Shown here: one piece after another, positions 53,556 through 60,613 of the stretch | Position numbering within the stretch: the first letter of the stretch is position 1 | Layout of the letters: each line of letters opens with the position of its first letter | NCBI GenBank assembly: GCA_963825345.1 | Contig: CAWGSQ010000005.1 | Location: 1 to 64,000 of the forward strand | Direction of reading: 5' to 3' | DNA length: 64,000 nucleotides | Source: JACVRW01 sp963825345 | GTDB lineage: Bacteria > Actinomycetota > Thermoleophilia > Solirubrobacterales > Thermoleophilaceae | Translations under genes and position numbers: made by a program | Notes under the pieces: generated by a model | Database searches by the model: none | The model's input: only the letters and a program-made list of their open reading frames with translations | What the model was told of the DNA's origin: nothing

Positions 53556-54430
53556 GGGTTGTCTCACTGAACGACGTCGAGCCCGGTCCGCGCCCCCGAA
53601 GCGTGGCGATCGGGACGTTCGACGGCGTGCACCGCGGCCACCGCGAGGTGATCCGCGGGGCGGACACCGTGCTCACGTTCGACCCTCATCCGCTGGCCGT
53701 GATCCACCCGGAGGCCACGCCGAAGCTGATCAGCACCTTCCCGGTGAAGCGCGACCTGATCGCCGGGCTCGGCGTGGAGGAGCTCGTGGTAATCCCTTTC
53801 GACAAGGAGTTCTCCGAGCGCAGCGCCGAGGACTTCGTGCAGCACGTGCTGCTCGACAAGCTCGGCGCTGGGCGGGTCTCGGTGGGCGAGAACTTCCGCT
53901 TCGGAAAGAGGGCGGGCGGGACGCCCGAGTTCCTCAGCTCGCATGACGGGTTCGAGACGCGCGTGGTGCCGCTGGTCGCGGCCGCCGGCGAGACGATCTC
54001 CTCAAGCCACATCCGCGGCCTCGTGGCCGCCGGCGAGGTCGCGCAGGCCGCGGAGTTCCTCGGCGAGCCGTTCCTGTTCGAGGGTGAGGTGGTGCCGGGC
54101 GACAAGCGCGGCCGCGAGCTCGGCATGCCCACGGCGAACCTGGTACCCGACGACGCATACGTCTGCCCGGGCCACGGCGTGTACGCCGCGTGGGCGAACG
54201 GTCACCCGGCGGCAGTGAACGTGGGCGTGCGGCCGACGTTCGCCACCGGCCGCGGCCTTCTGGTGGAGGCGCACCTGATCGGGTTCGACGAGGACATCTA
54301 CGGCGAGATCCTCCGGATCGCGTTCCTGGACAGGCTGCGCGGCGAGAAGCGCTTCGACTCCGTCGACGAGCTGGTCGCGCAGATGAACCGCGACGTCGAA
54401 GAGGCGAAGCGGATCACCGACTCACGCTAG
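53552..54430 (+). CDS. ribF: Bifunctional riboflavin kinase/FAD synthetase
   Basis: This 292-residue enzyme makes FMN and then FAD. The N-terminal nucleotidyltransferase domain has VAIGTFDGVHRGHREVI, VLTFDPHPLAVIHPEATPKL and ISSSHIRGLVAAGEVAQAAE. The C-terminal riboflavin kinase domain has GRELGMPTANLVPDD, GHGVYAAWANGH and FDEDIYGEILRIAFLDRLRG. Length and order fit the prokaryotic bifunctional type. It is the last gene of the translation-factor operon and converges with a secreted hypothetical in a shared CTAG. Confidence 0.95.
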   Translation: MRVVSLNDVEPGPRPRSVAIGTFDGVHRGHREVIRGADTVLTFDPHPLAVIHPEATPKLISTFPVKRDLIAGLGVEELVVIPFDKEFSERSAEDFVQHVLLDKLGAGRVSVGENFRFGKRAGGTPEFLSSHDGFETRVVPLVAAAGETISSSHIRGLVAAGEVAQAAEFLGEPFLFEGEVVPGDKRGRELGMPTANLVPDDAYVCPGHGVYAAWANGHPAAVNVGVRPTFATGRGLLVEAHLIGFDEDIYGEILRIAFLDRLRGEKRFDSVDELVAQMNRDVEEAKRITDSR

Positions 54431-55221
54431 AAGCGCACGATCTCGCAGACGAAGCCGCTCGGGCGGCCCTCCTCGGCGCAGCCCTCCGAGCGCACGACGG
54501 TCCTTCGCAGCCGCCACACATAGCGCCACGTGAGGGTGCCCGCGAGGTCCTTGGAGCCAAATGGGGCGCGCATCGGCGCGCTGCCCTTCATCACGATTCG
54601 CATCCGTCTCGCGTGGAAGCGCGACAGCGGGAGGACCGCCTGGATGGTCGGGAACTGCTGGTCGCGCTTGACCTTCAGCTCCTGGATCGGGTCATCTGCG
54701 CGGCGATCGCACGAGTGCAGCTTCCAGTGGCCGCTGAAGCCGACCCTCACGGGACCGAGCCGGCCCCTCCGCCGCTGAGGCGAGAATCCGAACCCGCTGC
54801 TCCCCTTGCTGCGCTTCTCCGAGCTGCCGGTGCAGGTTCGCTCCTCGATCGTGCACGTGTCGTTCTCGGTCACGGGGTCGGTCACGATCCGGGCGAAGCT
54901 GACGCGCTCGGTGGCCTCGCGATGGAGCTTGAAGTCCACCTGAAACCCGCCGACGATGGTCCCGAACAGGCCGCTGTAGACCCCGTGACCGCGGCCGAAG
55001 ATCGCGGTGCGGCTCGTGAGCACGTTGCGGTAGTCGCCCGCGGACACCCAGGGCCCCGATTCGTCCTCGCAGCGACTGGAGGCATGTGAGTCCTCGACAT
55101 GGAGACCGACCTCGCCACGCACGCTCACGAGCTTCCAGGCACTGGCGGCAGCGGAGGCGGACGCCGGGGTGAGCACGAGGAGCACGAGCGCGACCCCTGC
55201 CGAAACGCTAATCCGCGTCAT
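54427..55221 (-). CDS. Secreted hypothetical protein
   Basis: This 264-residue protein has a signal peptide (AGVALVLLVLTPASASA). The mature protein contains six cysteines, with several in pairs suggesting disulfides (DTCTIEERTC, EGCAEEGRPSGFVC), and segments VSVRGEVGLHVEDSHAS, FKLHREATERVSFARIVTDP and DLAGTLTWRYVWRLRRTV. It has a beta-rich appearance. No family was recognised. The start overlaps the next minus-strand gene's end by 14 bases, so the two are probably cotranscribed. Confidence 0.7.
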   Translation of the reverse strand: MTRISVSAGVALVLLVLTPASASAAASAWKLVSVRGEVGLHVEDSHASSRCEDESGPWVSAGDYRNVLTSRTAIFGRGHGVYSGLFGTIVGGFQVDFKLHREATERVSFARIVTDPVTENDTCTIEERTCTGSSEKRSKGSSGFGFSPQRRRGRLGPVRVGFSGHWKLHSCDRRADDPIQELKVKRDQQFPTIQAVLPLSRFHARRMRIVMKGSAPMRAPFGSKDLAGTLTWRYVWRLRRTVVRSEGCAEEGRPSGFVCEIVRF

Positions 55222-55702
55222 AGACCTCAGCCGCGGGCCGGGCCATCACGCGGTCTGCCATCTCCAACTTGAGGGTGTCGAGGCGGCGCTCCTGTTCGGC
55301 GCTGCGGCTATGGGTCCGGGCAAGGTCAATGAACTCCTTCGTTACGAAGCCCTCCCGTAGCGCCAGCGTAACGCTCCGGTCCCGGTAGCGCAGCCGGAAT
55401 ACGAAGCGCTCGAGCGTGCGGCCCCGCTGCGGTCGCGCGAGTGACTCGTCGATCCGGTAGCGCTCGTCGGTCACGGCGCGCGTGACCAGCTCGAACGCGT
55501 CCCGCGCGCCCGGCCCGCCGAAGGCGGTCTCCACAACAATCTCGCGGCGCTCGCAGGGAGCTTCCGGATCCAGCAGCGGGAGCGCCCGCTCGAGCACCTT
55601 GAAGGCGTGCGCCACGCCGCCCGGCGAGCCACCGCCGTGGTAGCGAAGCATGTCGTCGAACGAGAAGGTGATTGGCCGGCCCCGTTCGACCACCTCGATC
55701 AC
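55208..55702 (-). CDS. Hypothetical protein, unknown family
   Basis: About 164 residues from GTG 55702. Landmarks are VIEVVERGRPITFSFDDMLR, YHGGGSPGGVAHAFKVLERA, VVETAFGGPGARDAFELVTR and RTLERFVFRLRYRDRSVTLA. There is no signal peptide or membrane segment. The GGGSPGGVAHAF and FGGPGARDAFEL stretches look like conserved glycine-rich loops of an enzyme or binding protein, but I cannot name the family. It is divergent from the hydrolase-cyclase gene with a 21-base gap between starts; the open frame continuing to 55852 is antisense to that gene. Confidence 0.65.
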   Translation of the reverse strand: MIEVVERGRPITFSFDDMLRYHGGGSPGGVAHAFKVLERALPLLDPEAPCERREIVVETAFGGPGARDAFELVTRAVTDERYRIDESLARPQRGRTLERFVFRLRYRDRSVTLALREGFVTKEFIDLARTHSRSAEQERRLDTLKLEMADRVMARPAAEVYDAD

Positions 55703-55723
55703 GGGCCGTAGGCTAGCCCGGTC

Positions 55724-57211
55724 ATGGCGCCCAAGACCCGTTACGCGCAGTACGGCGATGTCAATCTCGCCTACCAGGTGGTCGGCGAGGGCGATGTGGA
55801 CATCGTGCTCGTGCCGTCGTTCGTGTCGCACGTCGAGTTCTACTGGGCGCACCCGGCCATCAAGGCCTTCCTCGATCGGTTGACGTCGTTCGCCCGCCTG
55901 GTCATCTTCGATAAGGCGGGAACCGGCCTCTCGGACCCGGTGTCGGGAATTCCGACGCTCGAGGAGCGAGCCGGCGAGGTCGAGGCGGTCATGGACGCGG
56001 CGGGCTTGGAGCGGGCAGCCGTGTTCGGCCTCTCAGAGGGAGGTCCATCGGCGATCTTCTTCTCGGTCACGCGCCCGGGCCGCACGACCGCCCTGGTCCT
56101 GTTCGGGACCTATGCCGCGGGTATCCAGGTGACGCCCGAAATGGACGAGGCCCATCGGGACCGCATACGGCGCTTCATGGACCATGTGCTCAACGACTGG
56201 GGCGAGGGAAAGGCGCTGAAGGAGCTGCTCCCGAACCAGGGCGACGAGGCCCAGCTCGGGCTGTTCGAGCGGCTGTCCGCGAGCCCCGGTATGGCCAAGG
56301 CCACGATGCTTTCAGCCGCGCGCCTTGACGTGACCGACCTGCTCAAGTCGGTCAGCGTCCCGACGTTGATCGTCCATGCAAAGGACGACCTCGTCCCCGT
56401 GCAGGGCGCCCGGCTGATCGCCGAGAAGATCCCGGGCGCGCGGCTGCTCGAGGTCGACGGCGTCGACCACGCCCCGTGGTTCAGCGAACCGGAGCTGATC
56501 GTCGGCGAGATCGAGCAGCTGCTCACCGGCAGTCGCCACGCGCCAGAGCCGACTCGGGTGCTGGCCACCGTCCTGTTCACGGACATCGTCGGCTCGACGG
56601 AGCGTGCGGCGGAGCTCGGCGATGCGGCCTGGCGGACCGTGCTCGAGCGCCATGACGAGCTCACCCGCCAGGTCGTCACCCAATTCGGCGGGACGGCCGT
56701 GAAGAGCACTGGCGACGGCTTCCTCGCGGTGTTCGAGGGCCCCGCGGGGGCGATCCGCTGCACCGAGGCGATCCGGGGCGCGCTCGCGCGCGAGGGGATC
56801 ACGATCCGCGCAGGCCTTCACGCGGGTGAGATCGAGCGCATGGGGGACGACGTGGGCGGCCTCGGCGTCCACATCGGCGCACGCGTCTGCTCGAAGGCGG
56901 AGGCGGGCGAGATCCTGGTCTCGCGAACGATCGGCGACCTCGTCGTGGGGTCGGGGATCGGGTTTTCGCCGCGCGGGAGCCATGAGCTGAAGGGGGTGCC
57001 CGGCGAGTGGCAGCTTTTCGCGGTGGGCGGTGCCGAGTCGCCGGCGGGCGAGCAGGAAGAGCAGCTCGCCGAGATCGAGATCGGCAGCAGGCGGTCGGGG
57101 CAGCGAACGACGGACCGCGCGGCGGCGGCGGTGGCGCGGCGCGCGCCCGGCGCCATCCGTGCGGCGATGCGCCTCGACCCCCGCTACCGGAAGTCCACCA
57201 AGGCCCGATGA
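55724..57211 (+). CDS. Alpha/beta hydrolase fused to class III adenylate/guanylate cyclase
   Basis: This 495-residue protein has residues 1-265 as an alpha/beta hydrolase: FDKAGTGLSDPVSGIPTLEE, the nucleophile elbow AVFGLSEGGPSA (serine), HAKDDLVPVQGA (Asp region), and GVDHAPW (His). Residues 280-430 form a class III cyclase catalytic domain: VLATVLFTDIVGSTERAAEL with a metal aspartate, and AVKSTGDGFLAVFEGPAGAI with the second. IRAGLHAGEIERMGDDVGGL is the family tail. Such fusions are frequent in actinobacteria; the hydrolase part may sense a small molecule and control cyclic nucleotide synthesis. A disordered basic tail of about 50 residues follows. The start is ATG 55724. Confidence 0.92.
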   Translation: MAPKTRYAQYGDVNLAYQVVGEGDVDIVLVPSFVSHVEFYWAHPAIKAFLDRLTSFARLVIFDKAGTGLSDPVSGIPTLEERAGEVEAVMDAAGLERAAVFGLSEGGPSAIFFSVTRPGRTTALVLFGTYAAGIQVTPEMDEAHRDRIRRFMDHVLNDWGEGKALKELLPNQGDEAQLGLFERLSASPGMAKATMLSAARLDVTDLLKSVSVPTLIVHAKDDLVPVQGARLIAEKIPGARLLEVDGVDHAPWFSEPELIVGEIEQLLTGSRHAPEPTRVLATVLFTDIVGSTERAAELGDAAWRTVLERHDELTRQVVTQFGGTAVKSTGDGFLAVFEGPAGAIRCTEAIRGALAREGITIRAGLHAGEIERMGDDVGGLGVHIGARVCSKAEAGEILVSRTIGDLVVGSGIGFSPRGSHELKGVPGEWQLFAVGGAESPAGEQEEQLAEIEIGSRRSGQRTTDRAAAAVARRAPGAIRAAMRLDPRYRKSTKAR

Positions 57212-57227
57212 GCTTCGTCGAGAGGGC

Positions 57228-58073
57228 TCAGCCGGGCACGTACGCGAACTGGTCGGGGTTGGGGCCGGTCCTGCCGGCCTCGCCCCGGTCGAGCGCGTCG
57301 ATCCGCTCGATGTCGCCCGGCTCGAGCTCGAAGTCGAAGATCTCGAAGTTCTCGCGGATCCGCTCCGGGGTCACCGACTTCGGGAACACGATGTTGCCCT
57401 GCTGGACCTGCCAGCGCAGCACCACCTGGGCGGGCGTCCTGCCGACCTTCTCCGCGATCTCGGTGACCACCGGGTCGTCCAGCACCTCGCCCTGCGCGAT
57501 CGGCGACCACGCCTCGGTGGCGATCCCGTGCTCCTCGTCGTACGAACGGACCTCGCGGTTCTGGAGGTAGGGGTGCAGCTCGATCTGGTTCGCGGCGGGC
57601 ACGGTGTCGGTCTCTGCGGCGAGGCGCTCCAGGTGCTCCACCTGGAAGTTCGACACCCCGATCGAGCGCGAGCGGCCATCCGCCCTGAACTCCTCGAGCG
57701 TCTTCCATGTGGACACGAAGTCACCCTCGTAGAGAGTGGGGAGGGGCCAGTGGATGAGGAAGAGGTCGACGTAGTCGAAGCCGAGCTCGGTGAGCGTCCC
57801 GTCGAACGCTCGGCGGGCGTCGTTGGGATCGTGAAAGCCGTTGTTCAGCTTGCTCGTCACGTAGACGTCGCCGCGGTCGATCCCTGACGCCCGGATCGCC
57901 TCGCCCACGCCCTTCTCGTTGCCGTACATCTCCGCGGTGTCGATGTGGCGGTAGCCGACCTCGAGAGCGAGGCTCACGGCCTGCGCTGTCTCCTCCGGGT
58001 CGATCTGGAAGACGCCGAAGCCGAGCTGGGGGATGGAGTGGCCGTCGTTGAGTTCGATGTTGGGCACGCTCAT
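57228..58073 (-). CDS. Aldo/keto reductase
   Basis: This 281-residue NADPH-dependent reductase has the catalytic tetrad regions GYRHIDTAEMYGNEKGVGEA (Asp and Tyr), VYVTSKLNN (Lys) and LFLIHWPLP (His). SIGVSNFQVEHLERL and IVFPKSVTPERIRENFEIFD (cofactor binding) are typical. It resembles 2,5-diketo-D-gluconate reductase-type enzymes that reduce aldehydes. The ATG at 58073 overlaps the GNAT stop as ATGA. It is the last gene of a four-gene operon (VOC, GST, GNAT, AKR) suited to aldehyde or electrophile detoxification. Confidence 0.93.
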   Translation of the reverse strand: MSVPNIELNDGHSIPQLGFGVFQIDPEETAQAVSLALEVGYRHIDTAEMYGNEKGVGEAIRASGIDRGDVYVTSKLNNGFHDPNDARRAFDGTLTELGFDYVDLFLIHWPLPTLYEGDFVSTWKTLEEFRADGRSRSIGVSNFQVEHLERLAAETDTVPAANQIELHPYLQNREVRSYDEEHGIATEAWSPIAQGEVLDDPVVTEIAEKVGRTPAQVVLRWQVQQGNIVFPKSVTPERIRENFEIFDFELEPGDIERIDALDRGEAGRTGPNPDQFAYVPG

Positions 58074-58594
58074 ACGTCCTCTTGTACCCACTCCGGCGCG
58101 AGGATCGCGTACAGGACGAGGTCGTGGTAGCGGTCGCCGACGCGCTCCGCCTCTCTCCGCACGCCCTCCTCGCGGAAGCCGAGCCGCTCCGGGATCGCGC
58201 GGCTGCGGTGGTTGTCCACCGCGGCCTGGATCTCCACGCGGTGAAGGTCCCATACGCCGAAGGCGTGATCCACCAGCGCCCGGACCGCGCGGCTCATCAG
58301 CCCGAGCCCCTGATGGCCCTCGTCGAGCCAGTAGCCGATCGTGGTGGACGCATGCGGCCAGTTGACGCTGTGGAAGCCGACCATTCCGATGATCCGGCCC
58401 TCCGAGACAAGCGCCGCCTGAAATCCGTCGTTCGAGGCCTCCTGGCGGCGGATCATCCGGATGAACTCGAGCGTCCCCTCTCGGGTCTGGGCGCCGGCCC
58501 AGGGCAGCCATCGCGCCAGGTAGGCGCGGTTCGCGTCGGTCAGGCGGTACAGCTCGTCCGCATCGGACTCCTCGAGGCGCCTGAGGTCACGCAC
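58070..58594 (-). CDS. GNAT acetyltransferase, RimJ/RimL type
   Basis: This 174-residue protein has RRLEESDADELYRLTDANRA, WLPWAGAQTREGTLEFIRMI, and GYWLDEGHQGLGLMSRAVRA (the acetyl-CoA loop, QGLGLM). VEIQAAVDNHRSRAIPERLG and FREEGVRREAERVGDRYHDL are typical of RimL-like enzymes that acetylate ribosomal protein N-termini or other amines. Its start overlaps the GST stop by eight bases. The substrate is unknown. Confidence 0.92.
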   Translation of the reverse strand: MRDLRRLEESDADELYRLTDANRAYLARWLPWAGAQTREGTLEFIRMIRRQEASNDGFQAALVSEGRIIGMVGFHSVNWPHASTTIGYWLDEGHQGLGLMSRAVRALVDHAFGVWDLHRVEIQAAVDNHRSRAIPERLGFREEGVRREAERVGDRYHDLVLYAILAPEWVQEDV

Positions 58595-59279
58595 TCTGAG
58601 ACTTCGCGCTCGCCACGAACGCCCGCACGTCGGCTGCCGGCTCCGAGTACGCGTCGCCGAGCGCGGCCTCCACGGCGCTCATGTAGTCGCGCGCCCAGGC
58701 CGGGAAGTCGTAGTCGATCGCCTTGAGGAACTCGAGCGTCGCCGTGAGCCGGATGTCCGCGATCGAGGGCGAGTGGCCGCCGATGAATTGCTTCTCGTCG
58801 AGGAAGAACTGGCGGTACGCCTCGAGCGGCTCAGCGAGCGCGTCCTGGGCGTCCTTCTGCGCCTTGGCCTTGATGTCGTCGGAGGCGTCTGACGTGGCCG
58901 CCTCGCCCGGATACTGCGGGAAGCCGAGCGTGGGGTAGGTGGCCCGTGCGACCAGGGGATAGAACGTCCCGATCAGGTAGAACATCGCGCTGTCGACCAT
59001 CGCACGCTGGCCCGGATCGGCTGGGTAGAGATGGTCGAGCCCGTGCTTGTTGCACAGGTACTGCATGATCGCGCAGCTCTCCCAGAGCGAGCCGCGCGGC
59101 AGGCCGTCCTCCTCGAGCAGCGGGGTCAGGTGTGCGGGGTCCTTCGCCAGAAACTCCGGCGTGGTGGTCTGACCCCACACGTCGGTCTCGTCGAAGTCGA
59201 GCCCCGCGGCCCGAACGAAGATGCGAGCGCTGAGGTTGTTCACGCTCGGCGTGAGGATGCTCAGCGAGTTGTCAGCCAT
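58587..59279 (-). CDS. Glutathione S-transferase family protein
   Basis: This 230-residue protein has a thioredoxin-like N-domain (LSILTPSVNNLSARIFVRAA, then TPLLEEDGLPRGSLWESCAI, with the ES motif of the thiol site) and a helical C-domain (QFIGGHSPSIADIRLTATLE, the N-cap motif). Actinobacteria usually lack glutathione, so the thiol partner may be another one or the protein may serve a structural role. It overlaps the VOC gene by 19 bases and the GNAT gene by eight. The context fits detoxification. Confidence 0.88.
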   Translation of the reverse strand: MADNSLSILTPSVNNLSARIFVRAAGLDFDETDVWGQTTTPEFLAKDPAHLTPLLEEDGLPRGSLWESCAIMQYLCNKHGLDHLYPADPGQRAMVDSAMFYLIGTFYPLVARATYPTLGFPQYPGEAATSDASDDIKAKAQKDAQDALAEPLEAYRQFFLDEKQFIGGHSPSIADIRLTATLEFLKAIDYDFPAWARDYMSAVEAALGDAYSEPAADVRAFVASAKSQSA

Positions 59280-59821
59280 TCCGTCCTCCTGGTCACGAGT
59301 GTCTCGATGGCGTCGGCGAGGTGGACCTGTGCGATGTTGTAGTCGCCGCGCTCGATCCTGATCCGGTGCGCCTCCGCCAGGACCTCCGCATGGGTGTAGC
59401 CAATCGGCGGCTCGAAGCGATACGAGGCCAGCTCGATCAGCAGGCCGAGCGGATCCTCGAAGTAGATCGAGTCCATGAAGCCACGGTCCTTCACGCCGCT
59501 GTGCTCGATCCCGCGCTCGTCGAGGCGCTCGACCGCCTGCTGGAAGGTGGCCTGCGACAGCGCGAACGCGACGTGGTGCACCGCGCCGGGATCCGTGGAT
59601 GTCCTGCTCGGATCGGGCTGGCGCTCCTCGTTGGTGAAGATCGTGATGAGGCGACCGTCGCCGGGATCGAAGTAGAGGTGGCTCTCGGCCTCGTTGTCGA
59701 GGTTGGGCTGCTCGAACACGAACGGCATGCCGAGCACGCCCTCCCAGAAGTCGATCGAGGTCTGTCGGTTCGCGCCGACGATCGTGATGTGGTGGACGCC
59801 CTGGCTCTGGAGCTTTCGCAT
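59261..59821 (-). CDS. VOC-family (glyoxalase/dioxygenase-like) protein
   Basis: This 186-residue protein has one long vicinal-oxygen-chelate repeat pair: GVHHITIVGANRQTSIDFWE (first metal histidine), HLYFDPGDGRLITIF, PGAVHHVAFALSQATFQQAV (second histidine), and YFEDPLGLLIELASYRFEPP (glutamate). It resembles ring-cleavage dioxygenase or glyoxalase-like proteins with an extra C-terminal segment of about 40 residues. It heads the minus-strand detox operon. Start ATG 59821. The real substrate is open. Confidence 0.9.
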   Translation of the reverse strand: MRKLQSQGVHHITIVGANRQTSIDFWEGVLGMPFVFEQPNLDNEAESHLYFDPGDGRLITIFTNEERQPDPSRTSTDPGAVHHVAFALSQATFQQAVERLDERGIEHSGVKDRGFMDSIYFEDPLGLLIELASYRFEPPIGYTHAEVLAEAHRIRIERGDYNIAQVHLADAIETLVTRRTEWLTTR

Positions 59822-59910
59822 TTGAGGTGCACAGTACCCGGGGTCCGTGCGCTCCCGGCGACTCGGCGTCGTGCTCATCGCGGCGGTCCTCCGTGGCGGG
59901 CGCCGGGTCA

Positions 59911-59969
59911 GCTGGCGGTTCTGAGACGGCTCAGCGGAACGTCGAGCCTGTCACCAGCGCTGCGACTCT
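59911..59969. repeat. Structured repeat, copy 1
   Basis: This element contains GGTTCTGAGACGGCTCAGCG, whose CTGAG/CTCAG arms form a tight hairpin around ACGG, followed by ACGTCGAGC. The flanks GCTGG and CCAGC pair to close an outer stem. A second copy with the same core but a different outer stem lies at 60031-60087. AGGTGGGG (near 59975) and CCCCACCT (near 60013) also pair in the stretch between the copies. Confidence 0.6.
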
Positions 59970-60030
59970 CGCCAGGTGGGGAACGAGAGGGGCGGATATA
60001 GCAACGGAGAGACCCCACCTGCGGCTGGAC

Positions 60031-60087
60031 GGGCGATCGTACGTGGTTCTGAGACGGCTCAGCGCGACGTCGAGCGTACGATCGCGC
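60031..60087. repeat. Structured repeat, copy 2
   Basis: The same 20-base core as copy 1 (starting 60045) is enclosed by a longer outer stem, GGCGATCGTACG with CGTACGATCGC. It ends two bases before the plus-strand VOC start codon. Two copies with one core and two unrelated but self-complementary outer stems suggest that structure, not only sequence, is maintained. Confidence 0.6.
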
Positions 60088-60089
60088 CT

Positions 60090-60467
60090 ATGAAGCCGAA
60101 GCTTGACCACATCGGGTTGGACGTGAGCGACTACGACGCCAGCAAGGCCTTCTACGAGAGCGCCCTCGCGCCACTCGGGATGCGGATGCTGATGGAGCCG
60201 GTCCCAGAGGTCGGCGGGTTCGGCGACGACTTCCCGCTCTTCTGGATCGCGCGACGCGACCGCGGGCCGGACAGCGGCGTGCACGTGGCGTTCACGGCCG
60301 GGGATCGCGAGACCGTGGACGCCTTCCATGCCGCCGCGCTCGCCGCCGGGGGCAGCGACAACGGCGAGCCCGGCATCCGCCAGATCTACCACCCGAACTA
60401 CTACGGGGCGTTCGTGCTCGACCCGGATGGCAACAACGTCGAGGCCGTCTGCCACAGCCCGGATTGA
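60090..60467 (+). CDS. VOC-family protein
   Basis: This 125-residue single-domain glyoxalase/bleomycin-resistance-type protein has KLDHIGLDVSDYDASKAFYE (first metal histidine), HVAFTAGDRETVDAFHAAAL, and YYGAFVLDPDGNNVEAVCHS (glutamate near the end). Many relatives bind metals and small hydrophobic molecules. The ATG lies two bases after the structured repeat, so expression may be controlled there. It is divergent from the other VOC gene across that element. Confidence 0.9.
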   Translation: MKPKLDHIGLDVSDYDASKAFYESALAPLGMRMLMEPVPEVGGFGDDFPLFWIARRDRGPDSGVHVAFTAGDRETVDAFHAAALAAGGSDNGEPGIRQIYHPNYYGAFVLDPDGNNVEAVCHSPD

Positions 60468-60473
60468 GGCGGC

Positions 60474-60496
60474 TTCGGTGGGGCTTCGCCACCGAA
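60474..60496 (+). terminator. Hairpin after the VOC gene, possible terminator
   Basis: TTCGGTGG (60474-60481) pairs with CCACCGAA (60489-60496) around a seven-base loop, seven bases after the VOC stop. There is no T-run, so it may be a rho-independent terminator of the actinobacterial I-shaped kind. Confidence 0.6.
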
Positions 60497-60520
60497 CTTG
60501 CTCAATTGCATAGACCTCTC

Positions 60521-60556
60521 TTGACCACGGTGAAAGGGGGCTATATAGATGCCCCC
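60521..60556 (+). promoter_or_regulatory. Sigma-70-type promoter with palindrome over the -10
   Basis: TTGACC (60521-60526) and TATAGA (60544-60549) are separated by exactly 17 bases, a strong -35/-10 pair for this genome. GGGGGC (60536-60541) and GCCCCC (60551-60556) form an inverted repeat around the -10 box, a likely repressor site. It serves the gene at 60614. Confidence 0.7.
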
Positions 60557-60613
60557 GGGTGGTGTCCCCACTGGCCGTTTGGGTGAAGCGAAGGCACCGC
60601 CAGGAGGCTCGCG

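Noticed and set aside
59976..60089. N-terminal extension of the VOC protein from the upstream in-frame ATG
   Set aside because: It would translate the structured repeat; the family N-terminus begins at 60090 (KPKLDHIGLDV).
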